Shown here piece after piece: positions 1 to 11,253 of a stretch of 64,000 nucleotides of DNA; position 1 is the first letter of the stretch; each line of letters opens with the position of its first letter. Where the stretch lies: assembly GCA_001600495.1 (NCBI GenBank), contig BCKE01000046.1, forward strand, positions 236,358-300,357. The letters run 5' to 3'. This stretch comes from Pilasporangium apinafurcum (taxonomy: Eukaryota > Oomycota > Peronosporomycetes > Pythiales > Pythiaceae). The position numbers and the translations under genes are program-made. A model generated the notes under the pieces. The model ran no database searches. It had not been told where the DNA came from and worked only from the letters and a program-made list of their open reading frames with translations.

Positions 1-108
1 ACCTGTTGAGGTCAGACTTCTAAGCCTCTGTTCACAATCCTCATTTTCTCATTTGCCAGCTCCTGGGCAACAGCCTTCCAGCCAAGTGACCAAGCCATCC
101 ACCTGACA

Positions 109-1203
109 ATGCAAGCCTCTACTCTCATTGCGTTCATCGCACTCGCTGCCTCAGCTGTTTCTGCCATCGACATCCCCGTAGAACACCACGAGCGATTCCT
201 GCGTGAGCAAGTCTCTCTCTTGGAAGAACTTAACTCGTGGAAAGCCAGTGAAGCGGGTCAAGTAGCTAAGGAGCACGGTTTCTACACGGAACCCGCGAGC
301 GATGGCAACGAAGAAAGCGCAGTCATCGACACTGAGAACCTCAAGCGGCTGTTCCTGACCAAGGTCAACATGGCTGAAGCTCAAGCGGCGAACCCCGAAG
401 CAGTGCTGTCACTAAACTCGCCGTTCACGCTCATGACCGACGACGAATTTGCTGCTTATGTGAAGCGCTCATCTGGTGGATTGGAAGGCATCGAAGCATT
501 CACGGCCGCTAACAACGCGACTCGTGCTTTGGAAGAAGAAATTCCGACCCGAAACTTGGCCACTTCCGTGGATTGGACTACGAGCGGCTGTGTGGCTGGC
601 GTAAAAGACCAGGGTGATTGCGGATCGTGCTGGGCTTTTTCGGCTGTGGGGGCGATCGAGAGTGCGTACTGCCTCAAGAAAGGCACTCTCACGTTGTTCT
701 CGGACCAGCAAGTCACCAGTTGTGATACTAGCTCGTACGGTTGTGATGGTGGCTGGCAATCCTATGGCATGAGCTACGTCAAGAAAGCTGGGTTCCTGTG
801 CACGCAGGCATCATACCCGTACAAATCTGGAACTACTGGTACGACAGGCACGTGCTCGACTTCGTCTTGCACCAAGACGACTCTATCGATCTCGTCGGTC
901 GTGACACTTTCGTCCACTGAGACGGCACTGGTCAATGCCATTGCTACCCAACCTGTCGGTGTGGCTGTTGCGGCTGGTAACACGGCCTGGAAACAGTACA
1001 CGAGCGGTGTGTTGTCGTCCTGTGGCACTACGACACTCGACCATGCTGTGCTGGCTGTGGGCTACGACTCAACGTCGTTCCTGATCAAGAACCAATGGGG
1101 CACCTCGTGGGGTAACGCCGGATACATCAACCTCAAGCGCAACGGTGCGAGCTCCGCCTGCAGCGTCGTCAATTCACATAATGCTTACCCTAAGCTTTCG
1201 TAA
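109..1203 (+). CDS. Secreted papain-family (C1A) cysteine protease
   Basis: Single-exon 364-residue preproenzyme. The first 19 residues (ending VSA) form a hydrophobic signal peptide. A propeptide of about 130 residues follows, and the mature peptidase starts near the VDW motif typical of papain-like enzymes. The active-site cysteine is C174 in GDCGSCWAFS, the histidine is H312 in LDHAVLAVGYD, and the asparagine is N328 in KNQWGTSWG; the oxyanion glutamine precedes the cysteine in KDQGDCG. Several more cysteines (CDGG, CSTSSC) fit the disulfides of the family. It should hydrolyse peptide bonds in the secretory pathway or outside the cell. Secreted C1A proteases are common in oomycetes and can act in nutrition or at the host interface; which applies here is not visible. 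No C-terminal extension is present. Confidence 0.95.
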   Translation: MQASTLIAFIALAASAVSAIDIPVEHHERFLREQVSLLEELNSWKASEAGQVAKEHGFYTEPASDGNEESAVIDTENLKRLFLTKVNMAEAQAANPEAVLSLNSPFTLMTDDEFAAYVKRSSGGLEGIEAFTAANNATRALEEEIPTRNLATSVDWTTSGCVAGVKDQGDCGSCWAFSAVGAIESAYCLKKGTLTLFSDQQVTSCDTSSYGCDGGWQSYGMSYVKKAGFLCTQASYPYKSGTTGTTGTCSTSSCTKTTLSISSVVTLSSTETALVNAIATQPVGVAVAAGNTAWKQYTSGVLSSCGTTTLDHAVLAVGYDSTSFLIKNQWGTSWGNAGYINLKRNGASSACSVVNSHNAYPKLS

Positions 1204-1989
1204 AGTGATATTGTCGTCGCTACGGTCATCTACTTTTTGAATTTCTTCCCCTCAATATTTGAAGCGGGAGAGGCTGTTGGGTTTGCATCGTAGGAGCAGT
1301 AGCAACAGCAAGCAGTGCGTTAATAAGCAATTTTGAATGTCACTTTTGATCTCTTTGATAATCTCTGAGTGTGTTGGCATTTCTTTTTCATTGCTGAGAC
1401 CTTTATTACGTACAAGCAATCACAAAAGTGAACAGGATATGTTAGAAATCATCAAGGCCAACGAACACATGACACAAATGGGTAGTCAGTCCAGCCGTTG
1501 ATACAGTAGAATGAATATATGGTTTCGCTCTGCCAATCGGTCAGGAAGATGAACGAGAGATAGTCGATCCATCAAGAACATCGTCACAGATGTCGTCATG
1601 TGAGTTGGATAAAGTCATTGTCCCCGGACTGTACGTTCTAGTAAAGTGCGCTTTCTCTACAAAGAGATGTACATGTTCGAAGCATGTGCACACGCGCCTG
1701 CACACAAGTGAATGGCATTTTTGTGTACACAATGGCTGAAGATGGTGCAATAGCGTCTGCTCTATTTGATGAGTACATGGGATTGCTTGCTTAATACATA
1801 GTTGCCATGAAGTTGCAGTATCGTTATGACAAAAACGTGATTCATGCCGGTTTGAAAAGAAATAATTTCTTGGTTGAATGAGCACCAAGATGAAAATAGC
1901 TGGCTTTGGGTTGAACCACTTGGTTGTGGATTCCATTTCCATAAAACTGATGCCACCTCCATTTTCTCAATAGATCCTTTAGTATTTTG
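1204..1989. other. Intergenic region, no supported gene
   Basis: About 790 bases of AT-rich DNA between the protease stop and the 3' end of the next, convergent gene. A minus-strand open frame of about 130 codons lies at 1541-1942, but its composition is not protein-like and it has no recognisable motif. Confidence 0.6.
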
Positions 1990-3553
1990 TTAGGCTTCAG
2001 TTCTGGTGTAGGAATTGAGAGTGGCTGCGTACTGATCGAGTCTGTTACGACGCAAGTGCTGGGAGATAATCACCAACTCCTGTAGCTGACCTGTCTCCAC
2101 AGTAGTCGACACGTGAAACCGTCCTTTGAGACACCGACGATGCCTCGACGATGGTGTCGGATAGTATTCCAACGTTCCTGGAAGCCATTTTGTCTCCAAC
2201 ATCTTCACTCCTCGTGCTACTTTACCTCCATGATGCAGCATCACTGCGTGAAAATAAATGCGTTTTGATTCTCGATCCCAAGCACGCAGCCACAGGTATC
2301 CAGGCTCATCGGGCAGGAAAACTTGTTGTCGATTCGCGGATGATGAAGCTGCTCGCGGGTAATACTTGCAGGTGATTATGTCAAATCGTTCCATTCCTGT
2401 CCTTCGTCGTGAAGAAGTGGAAGGTGATTGTCCTGATTCCGCATTGAGATCTGTGGTGTCCTGTTGTTGCTCTTCAATCACAAGTTGGCCCGATATGTGG
2501 ATGCATGCAGATCGCCTTATTCCCTGGAGACCTCGAAAGCTAAGCTGAGAAAGGCAAGCATATTAAACACTCAGCTGTCAAGTCTTTACCTTCACGTTTG
2601 CTAAGCATGAGCTTCGAGGGATTGCTTACCGAAATGACACACTCCCGTAGATCACCTGGTGCTGGAAGCGAGGAAAGCGGGCGAACTGTCTGGAAGAACT
2701 GTTGGAACAGCTCGTTTATATGTACAAACACCACGCCTTTTGTCACCAAATAGTAGTCCATGAGAGCATCGGCACCTTTGGGTATGTCTAATTCAAGGAC
2801 CAAACTACCATCCTGTGTTATTAGGTCATATCGACAGTTGGCTCCTTTCGCAATGTCGAGTGCACGTTTCTCCATCAAATTAAGCGCTTGCCATTCACCA
2901 AACTCCTTTAGATACGCATATCGCCGCAGCACGACGTTCTTGCTCTCCTCTACGTCGTCTGTAGCGTTTTGTCGATGGCGAGAAGACGTGAGTGTCACTG
3001 TGACAACAGTGTAAATGCGGCGATTGTTTCTTACGACGTTCGTGAGCATCGGCTTCTTATTGTTGCTGCTTGCCGCAGTAGGTGCAAACGGCATCGTGAA
3101 CCCGTCACTGTGTACGAGTGGCAGTGTGCTGCCTTCCAGACTTACCAAGCCACCATCCACCTATTCATAACAACATGCAGCCATCAAAACCGACCATTTA
3201 TCAGTGTTTATCCACTTCATAAGCATCCGTTCTATCAGATTCCGACTTACTTTGCCTTGTTCCGTCCATATTGACACAACTTTCGGTGGTACGCGTGGGT
3301 CACTCGAGCGTGGGATGCGTTGTGTTTCCAGCACTTGGTAGTAGGACTGAAATTCCACGCGAAGATGTTGTTGCAACCAATGCGCCAGTGCAAATCGTGC
3401 AGTCCTGCGGTGGAACCGTTGCTTCACGCGGAGCAGCGCTTTAGAGCAAGCATGTTCGACTTTTGACCAACGGAGGAGGCATTCATTGTCAAGAAATGGC
3501 AGCATTCGCTCTAGGAGCAGCTCATGTTCTTGCTTTTGCCACAGGTTCTGCAT
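1990..3553 (-). CDS. Orphan protein with an F-box-like N-terminus, three exons
   Basis: The ATG is at 3553 and the product would be about 471 residues. Exon 1 is 3553-3251. Intron 1 (3250-3161) starts GTAAGTC, ends in TAG and is phase 0. Exon 2 is 3160-2590, then GTAAAG. Exon 3 runs to the stop at 1990. The acceptor of intron 2 is unclear: the better-looking CTCAG and CTTAG sites give stops, and the phase-compatible one is TCGAG, putting exon 3 at about 2531. Residues 10-45 (LLLERMLPFLDNECLLRWSK...) resemble an F-box, which would suggest an SCF ubiquitin-ligase adaptor, but the match is weak. The rest, including a basic, serine-rich segment in exon 3, is not recognised. Confidence 0.6.
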
Positions 3554-3992
3554 TTTTTCTTGACCAAGTTGATCTTCTCAATGAGATTCGTGCACCTCTT
3601 CATTTGGTACAGATAGGGGAGTAAATACACCTCATTCTGACACTTTATTTAGCAAATATCAAATATTGTCGCCTCAATATCCGGCAGACACGAGTTCATG
3701 CAGAGGATGTGTGCGATTTTTTCCCCTCTCGTTGACTGAACTTCCATGAAAAGCAGACAGAACGAGTCGCTTACCTTCGTATATCCATGTAGTGGCAACA
3801 AAGTTTCTCTCACATAAAAATCAGTGTGAATATTCGTAATGGAGTCTAACGTCTATCACGATTCTCTTACTCTTCCATCCCAACCCCAACGAACGCTTGA
3901 TGCTGTCCATTTCTTCGCTTAGCGATTAGAGTGGAGGACGCGGAAAAGAAACGCTGCCTTTCGCTGAAGTGAATCGGAACCTTCATGCAGAC

Positions 3993-4358
3993 ATGGAGCC
4001 ATTACAGCCACCAGTGGAAAATTGCAAAAGTCAAAGACAACATTGCTACTATTGTCACGCTAGCGTAAATGGGGATGATCCGCACTGCGCATATATCCAC
4101 CGGTGCACTATCGATGGGACGAGCGAGGAAACATGTCCAAGATATGTACGCCAGCAATCACTTTCGGTAGTTAGAGAATACACCGCGAATACCACTGGAG
4201 ATGACGCCAGACTTACTAGGATCGTCGTTGAGCTAGACAGTGATGCATGCTCACTCCATTTCCATGAACGTACCGTCCGCACTAATGTGAGTCCTATCCA
4301 GTCCGTGGAACCAGAGCCACAGCATATCGCGATCACCATTCTTGGTGAGGATAAGTGA
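3993..4358 (+). CDS. Small hypothetical protein, Cys/His-rich N-terminus
   Basis: Open frame of 121 codons from the ATG at 3993. The first 50 residues hold a cluster of Cys and His (HCYYCHASV, HCAYIHRCT, TCPRY) that could bind zinc but matches no family I know. The C-terminal half is acidic and has no membrane segment. It ends about 350 bases before RPL4. An overlapping antisense frame of 107 codons exists; the plus-strand frame is preferred because of the Cys pattern. It may also be spurious or one exon of a longer gene. Confidence 0.35.
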   Translation: MEPLQPPVENCKSQRQHCYYCHASVNGDDPHCAYIHRCTIDGTSEETCPRYVRQQSLSVVREYTANTTGDDARLTRIVVELDSDACSLHFHERTVRTNVSPIQSVEPEPQHIAITILGEDK

Positions 4359-4710
4359 AAGAGCCAAAGCAACTCCACGCACGTTTTCTGATAATTGCTT
4401 CAATTATCAGAATCTGCTATTGATAATCTTGTCCGTATACAACCTTGTTTTGGTATACTGCAACAGCCTTGTGTCCATAATCGTGCTGTCAATTGTTAAT
4501 CCGGATAATAATACGTAAATAATGTATAACCTTTTCAAAATATATACATAAAGAAGTATAGTACGGATAATTGATAACTATACATCCCCTTGTTCGAATG
4601 GTGGAGAGCGGCTGGTTCAAACCGAGCAGCTACGACCATGTGATGCTCTTCATTGTTGGAATCCTCGCCGATCAGCTCAAGTTCGCCGCGTATTTCAAGT
4701 AACAGAACAG

Positions 4711-5865
4711 ATGGCTTCCCTCGCCGCTTCCCGCCCCGTCGTCTCGGTCTTCTCCATTGACAAGGAAACCGCTGCGGTTGCCACCCAGGTGGTGCTCCCA
4801 GCGGTCTTCACCGCCCCCATCCGTCCGGATGTCGTCACCTTCGTGCACACGAACATGGCGAAGAACAACCGTCAAGCGTACGGTGTCTCGCGCCGTGCCG
4901 GTCACCAGCACTCGGCTGAATCCTGGGGTACGGGTCGCGCTGTGTCGCGTATCCCTCGTATCCAGGGTGGTGGTACCCAACGTTCGGGCCAGGCTGCCTT
5001 CGGTAACATGGTCCGTGGTGGTCGCATGTTCGCGCCTACGCGTATCTGGCGCAAGTGGCACCGCAAGATTAACGTGAACCAGCGCCGTTTTGCTGTTGCA
5101 TCTGCGTTGGCTGCCTCGGCGTTGCCTGCGTTGGTCACTGCGCGTGGTCACCGCATCGAGAAGGTGCCAGAAGTGCCACTTGTCTTGGAAGATGCCGTCG
5201 AATCGATCCAGAAGACCGCTCAGGCTGTCAAGATCCTCGCCAAGTTCGGTGCGGATGCTGATGTTGAAAAGGTCAAGGACTCGAAGAAGGTGCGCACGGG
5301 CCGTGGCAAGTCTCGCAACCGTCGCTACGTGACCCGCCGTGGTCCTCTTCTTGTGTACGCCAACGCCAACGGTGCCGAAAAGGCCTTCCGCAACATCCCT
5401 GGTATCGAATTGGCCAACGTTGAGCGCCTCAATTTGCTGCAATTGGCTCCTGGTGGTCACTTGGGCCGTTTCATCATCTGGACCAAGTCTGCTTTTGAGA
5501 AGTTGGATGCCCTCTACGGTACCTACTCGAAGAAGTCGACCGAAAAGAACGACTACTCGCTCCCACGCCATCAAATGAACAACGCCAATTTGGGTCGTTT
5601 GATTAACTCTGACGAAATCCAATCGGTGTTGCGCGCTGGCAAGTACGCGAACCACCGCCGTTTCCAGAAGAAGAACCCGCTCAAGAACTTGGGCGTCATG
5701 GTCAAGCTCAACCCATACACGTTGGTCGCTCGTCGTGCCGAATTGCGTGCCGAAGCGCTCCGTGCCGAGAAGAAGGCGACCAAGACCAAGAAGAACACGT
5801 GCAAGACCTCGCTCAAGCGCAAGGAGCAGAGCCGTGCCTTGTTCGCCAAGAACAGCGCCGATTAA
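4711..5865 (+). CDS. RPL4: 60S ribosomal protein L4 (uL4)
   Basis: Uninterrupted 384-codon gene for the large-subunit protein L4/L1e, a component of the peptide exit tunnel. Family signatures include [20 protein letters not shown], the tunnel-loop region [20 protein letters not shown], and [17 protein letters not shown]. The basic eukaryotic C-terminal extension (residues about 340-384, KKATKTKKN...) is present. The length is normal for protist RPL4. The codon use is strongly C/G-ending, as expected of a highly expressed gene and unlike the AT-rich flanks. The start follows AACAGAACAG directly, so an intron acceptor in the 5' UTR is possible. Confidence 0.97.
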   Translation: MASLAASRPVVSVFSIDKETAAVATQVVLPAVFTAPIRPDVVTFVHTNMAKNNRQAYGVSRRAGHQHSAESWGTGRAVSRIPRIQGGGTQRSGQAAFGNMVRGGRMFAPTRIWRKWHRKINVNQRRFAVASALAASALPALVTARGHRIEKVPEVPLVLEDAVESIQKTAQAVKILAKFGADADVEKVKDSKKVRTGRGKSRNRRYVTRRGPLLVYANANGAEKAFRNIPGIELANVERLNLLQLAPGGHLGRFIIWTKSAFEKLDALYGTYSKKSTEKNDYSLPRHQMNNANLGRLINSDEIQSVLRAGKYANHRRFQKKNPLKNLGVMVKLNPYTLVARRAELRAEALRAEKKATKTKKNTCKTSLKRKEQSRALFAKNSAD

Positions 5866-6053
5866 GCGCGAATGTATGCGTTTTCTATTCATTGTCTTTG
5901 CATTCCATTCTAGGATGGGTTTGCTGTAGTTTTCTATAGGCTTATTTGAAATGGATGTGAGTTAATGAAAAGAAAATGAAATAGTACGAGGATGAGGGAA
6001 TCCAAACAACGTTTTACTAGCGATGCATTGCTGTTGTATTGGAAACAAGTGTT

Positions 6054-7734
6054 TTACCAGTCTTTCAATCCTATCACCGCTCGAACGGATTCCAATGCTT
6101 CTTCAGGGGTAGTAATACAATGTTGTAAATGCTGATGGTTGTTCATACTCCCATGTGCTTTCTCAGCGGGCTCTGGTTCCATTAGCCTCAATGCCTGTAG
6201 TACAATTGAAGCAGTCTATAATGCCAACTCATACTACATCACATAGGAGTATACTCACTTACCTGAGAGTATTGCTGCCATCCGGGAAGCTGCATAAACT
6301 CCCACAGCGCAGCATCGTTGCATCCATAGCTCTGTATTTCATTCTCCATTTGGTGTTTTGCGCCGACTCTGGTTTGGCTTGGTGCCACCCACGGACAAAA
6401 CCACCGATGTTCGGCGATGAGATCGACACTTTTGGGCTGAGTCGGAACGACTTTCTGTCGCTTTGGGGCTGGTTCGCTGCTATCTAAAAGTGCACCTCCA
6501 TATTCATTTTCTTTTCTGTCATTGTCACTTTTCGATGATGTTGTTGTTCCTGTTGACGTAGCAGCAACATGACTTAAACTCCACCGTCGGTTGCATGATC
6601 CACAGTGAACAATGACTTCTTCCTTGCTATCTTTTTGAAATTCCCAGCCACACACACTCAACAGTGCCACGTTGATCACCATTTTATCGTCAATTTTACC
6701 AACACCACCATCAGATGCTGATTGCACTTGCTTGCTTAGTTTAGTCGTAAACGTGTGTACATCTGGACGAGGTATTGCATCATTTCCATGATCAGCCCCA
6801 TTATCCTCAGCTTCCCGGCAAACCCGCTCCACAAACTGTTTGTCCAATTGCAGCTTCCGGACTGCTTCACCCAGCGTCTCATGCGAAGCAATCAGAGCTA
6901 CCGCCTCCTTCATACGTTGTGTAAATGTTTCTAGTACTTGGCGTCTAGTCGCAATGGGTAGCTACAGCCCAAGAAAATCATGAGTAAATTAAACACATCG
7001 CTCATCATTTCTACAGAGCAAGGCATACTTACAGTCGTAAATGCTTCAGGTGATGGATTTTCACGCCATGGGCACAACCCAGCATGACCTGTGACAAGCA
7101 GCTTTGCGAATTCATTCGCGACTACCAGTACGCCCTATCAGCATGCGCATTAGTTCTGATCAAATCTCATGTCAGTCCACATAATAAGGATAACATTCAG
7201 TTCTTTCGTACCGCATGGCTCAATTTAGAATTGATCGTGAAGCACAAATACTGCTCACAGCTATGGCATACACATGTGAACCAGAAATTACTAATTAAAC
7301 GCAGAGTGATCGTTATTCTCTTGGGACCAGTCTTACCAGGGGCAATAGAGCTGGTCTTGTTTTGTGTTGATCCATCCGTTCCGCGCACATGCGAACACGC
7401 TAATCACAGCGGGTTTCGCAAACCATGTACCGATCGAAAACGTACCCACGCGTGCCAGAAAATCCTCGCGATTCCACGGCCGACAGCTCTTTTCAAACAT
7501 TGGTCGTTCGTTCTCTAGTTGGCGCATTTCACCGCTTTCTTGTTGTATTGTTTTCATTTCCTTGTTTTTCACCACCGTTGTCGGTGCTTTATGCGTCAAA
7601 TGACGTGCCTTTGTGGTAAACATAGACGACGGGAACAAGAGCGATGCATCACATGACGGATATTTGATGTCTAACAACGCTGTAGCATCGTTCCATTCCT
7701 TTAACAGCGCATCAATCTGCTCCACGTGCGTCAT
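6054..7734 (-). CDS. C3HC-type zinc-finger protein, ZC3HC1/NIPA homologue, five exons
   Basis: Exons deduced on the minus strand: 7734-7337, 7260-7212 (49 nt), 7134-7033, 6961-6263 and 6194-6054. All introns are GT-AG, phases agree throughout, and the product is 462 residues. The C3HC zinc domain is spread over exons 1-3: CRPWNREDFLARVGTF and CARNGW in exon 1, the YLCF continuation in the mini-exon, and LVTGHAGLCPW in exon 3. A second, Rsm1/NIPA-like part lies in exon 4 (CGWEF, HCGSCNRRW, EHRWFCPW). Homologues act at the nuclear basket or as F-box-type SCF adaptors (human NIPA). The start is the first in-frame ATG; sequence upstream of it is in frame but lacks ATG. A basic stretch (PAPKRQK) is a likely nuclear signal. 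Confidence 0.85.
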
Positions 7735-8086
7735 TTGTTGCGTTTGGATTTGATCAAAGTTTCCCACAGGCAAGTGTGTTATAATCGCAATAAATAGTGT
7801 ACACGGTATATTATATAGTGTGAGAATATAAAGTTTCCGGTATATTGTATAGCGTGGTATATATAGCGTCGGCGGTATAGTAATATACAGTGGTCTCTAT
7901 AACAGGATGATGTCCGAAACGACGCAAATCATTTGAATAGGCAAATTTTTTTATTGATATTTTTTAGTGGAATCTTCTTTGTACAAAGGTGGCTCTGGAA
8001 GTAGCGCTGTTGATTACTCTGGACGATGGTATCACATGCAGCAAATAGCTTTTAGCTGTTTGGTTTGTCCTATTCGCGTTCTCTAC

Positions 8087-10894
8087 TTAGGGGAACGAGG
8101 CATGATATCGGATGGCGTCGAACATTTGCTGCAGCGATCTCGTGCGGTTGTATGCTTCCAATGCTTCGCGGAAACCATCACCGTAGACCGGACACTGCTC
8201 TGATTCTAATTGATAGATGCAATATTCTCGCAGCCGATACGGGAATGTGCCTTGCTCCTTGTTGGTCATCATCTGTTTATATTTCAGCCAGAGGTAGCTC
8301 ATCAACTGGCACATGCCTTCCTCCACCTAGTAGCAATTAACATCAATTAAATATCCACGTGCGAGTCTCGTTGTCATCGTAACTTGACAGCATGTACCTT
8401 TGGTGGGATCTGCTCTGGGAAACTATCGCTTAACTTGATGTAAGCGTGGGTAGCTTCATGAGCGAGCACCTGAGCCGTTAGATCGTACGGAAGACCATTG
8501 AGGATCAGAATGGCATTAACGGCGCGATTCTATACTTCAAAGTATCGCATGAGTCCCAGTAGCAGCATTTCAGTAAGTTAATCGAAACATAGGATGCGTA
8601 CCGTATCGATTGACACAACTTCAGGAACAGGATTCCCGTGATGACGTACCATATGCCGCACACGGGAGACCTAGAAAGGAACAGAAAGATCAATCTTTTG
8701 TCCAATTTCGACACGTAAAATGATAATAAAGCTATCCATCCGTACCTCTGACAAGCAGAGACCTCTAGTCACATGCCAGGTCGCGTCCTTCTTGGCTGAA
8801 TGACTGCGCGTCCCACATTTCTCTTTTTCATGATGCTCATTCAATACTGGCAACTCAACGAGGTAGACTGGGATCTGTGGTGTGGAGATCATAATGTTAG
8901 CATTTTCTTTCACTCAAGTACTGGTCTTTCTGTGGATACCTCAGGCAGCCGAATCCCAATGGACGCCATAAACTCCCATACATCTTTCACAATAGACTTC
9001 GCCTGTATACGTGGACACATAAGCAGGAGCCAGGTTCAGCATATTGAATCTTGTGGGATCACGTTTTACACCACCAACCTCGTGTGTGTCCAACACAATC
9101 AGATCAACACAGTCGTGGCAGATTTTTCTGCCATCGGCGAGTAAATCAAAATGGTTATTCTGAGCCGTTGGCTGAATATTCAGCGTAAGGTATCATCAAT
9201 AACTAATCCATACACAGCAGGGATAACAGGACGTCATTTCGAGTTTACCTCCACACGCTGGCAACTGCAGCAACGGTTTCGATCTTCATGCACAGGGCAA
9301 TATTTGATATTCCAGAACGGTATTTCCTGCAGCACGTACGATCATATACATCGTTGAATACACATGCATACATGAATGCAAAGATATAAATGGGAAGCAT
9401 TACTTTGTATGTCATTCGACTTGTCCCGGAAACGAAGGGAATGTAGTCACAGCATACTTCACATCTGACCAAGCCAAAAAATGTCAGTTTATCTGGATCA
9501 AAATGGCCTAAGAGTTAAGCCGAAGAGTGCATTACTGTCACTTTACCGTGGACGAAAGAGCGTTTCGTAGCATTCCCCATGATACGGTTCACCATCCTTC
9601 ATTTGAAACTGGTTCGTTGGGAACGATTTGTGACACGCCGTGCATCGGAAGCAATCAGGATGGTACACTTTGCCCATCACAGTTAGTCGTGGACCAAATC
9701 TGCACAGCAAAGCCCCAAATTAACCACCTGGAAACAAGTTATTGTACATGAACTTGATGATGATACGTACTTGATCTCATCCTTGCATGTTGGGCATATT
9801 AGCACTCGAATTTCATTGCATGCCTCACAGTTTGCGAGTGATTCATCTTTATTGATAAACGTGCATCGGGAACATTGCCAGCCCTCATTCGACTTGACAG
9901 GCCCATCTCTGAGTTTATCAAGAACAACAATGAACGGTGAGTCACAATTGCCATTATACTCATCATAAGACAGTCTATAAAGTACGCACTTTGCACGAAG
10001 CAGTTTTTGCAAACACTCGTTATGGTAAAAACTCCCATCCTTTACCAAAAATTGGTTGTTTGGGAACGACTTCTGACACTCTGCGCATTTGAAGCATTCC
10101 GGGTGATACACTTTGCCGTTTACAGTCATACGACGACCGAATCTACAGATTCACAAAATTTATCCAAACAAATACCGCTTTCTTAGCACAATGGACTCAG
10201 CAATATTTCCCAGATCTGACAAAAGCATACTTGATCTCGCCCTTGCACCCTGGGCATTCCAATACTCGGATTTCGTTACATGCCGCACAATTGGCATCTG
10301 ATTCGTTCGGATTGAGGAATGTACACTTGGGACACTGCCAACCCACTTCATCCTTGTCATGTTTCACTTTGGATTGACTGAAATCAAAAGAGCGATCATA
10401 AACACGATGTCAACGACAATACAAACATGCTGTGACTTTGCTTGCATTTGATGAACATACAGCGCACGAATTTGAGCCTGGAGACATTCGGGGTGGTACG
10501 GCTGGTCTTCTTTTATTTGGAACTTGTTATCCGGGAATATTTTGTGGCACACCACGCACTGGAAACAATCAGGATGGTACACTTTGCCCTGCACCATTAG
10601 CCGACGCCCATACCTGTTACAAGAACATGCAAATCAACATAGCTATTCTAGTTAAATCTTGAAAGTAAAATTTGTTTTAACTGTTTTCAGAAATGCCCAT
10701 ACTTGATTTCTTCCTTGCAAGTCGGACATTGCAGTACGCGGACCTCGTTACAGGCTGTACAGCTCGGTTGTGCCTCGTTCTCGTTCACATACGTGCATTT
10801 TGAGCAGCTCCAACCCATTTTTGATCGCTTTTTCTTGTCGTTTCCTTTCGAATCTTGCGCTTGCTTGTCAAAATTGGTTGTGCGACGTGCATTT
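8087..10894 (-). CDS. DA1-type zinc peptidase with three RanBP2-finger/LIM repeats, at least 14 exons
   Basis: Minus-strand exons: 10894-10703, 10613-10461, 10377-10231, 10142-9990, 9908-9771, 9699-9547, 9464-9404, 9326-9249, 9159-9079, 9002-8940, 8874-8746, 8670-8602, 8529-8398, 8326-8087. Phases fit at every junction; about 596 residues are recovered. The N-terminal part has three modules, each a RanBP2-type finger (GWxCxxCTxxN...CxxCNE) followed by a LIM domain (CPxCKxEI...GKVYHPxCFxC...YHxEC). A DA1-like final LIM follows (RCEVCCDYIP, FWNIKYCPVHE, RCCSCQRVE). The C-terminal peptidase carries HEATHAY (HExxH zinc site) and the DA1 end motif YRLREYCIYQLES...PVYGDGFREA. Plant DA1 is a ubiquitin-activated peptidase using UIM motifs; here the RanBP2 fingers may take the ubiquitin-binding role. 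The first exon with the initiator ATG was not found upstream of 10894. Confidence 0.88.
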
Positions 10895-11253
10895 CTGACT
10901 CAGGAGCAAAAAAATTTTTGGGGTGAGCTGCCTCATCTACAAGCAAAAAACCCATAAATTCAACCTGGGTATACTGACATCATATTATTATGAAATCAGT
11001 AGAAAAATACACAAATAAGGAAAAGTTTTTACTTAAAAGTTCTTAAAAAGAGGTATAAATGATATTTTTACATTCCCTTACCCTAATAGCCATTTTTGTT
11101 ACCACTTCAATATAACTTCTTTTGATAATAAACTCACCTGAAAATGTGAAATTAAAAATGATAATATGTGGTTCACATGAAATTTCAATTATACCATTTG
11201 TCCTGTGTTTTTAAGAAGGAAACCGAAGAGCGCGGCAACGAAAGGAACAAAAG

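Noticed and set aside
1541-1942. 133-codon minus-strand frame between the protease and the F-box-like gene
   Set aside because: Composition rich in Cys, His and Phe from AT-rich DNA, no motif and no splice partner.
2531-2590. Possible frameshift in the F-box-like gene
   Set aside because: A phase-compatible acceptor (TCGAG) exists, so an imperfect splice call is more likely than a broken gene.
4600-4640. tRNA B-box-like words (GGTTCAAACC, GTTCGAAT)
   Set aside because: No matching A-box or acceptor stem at tRNA distance could be formed.
4672-5892. 406-codon minus-strand frame opposite RPL4
   Set aside because: Arg/Leu/Thr-rich shadow of a codon-biased ribosomal gene; no protein features.
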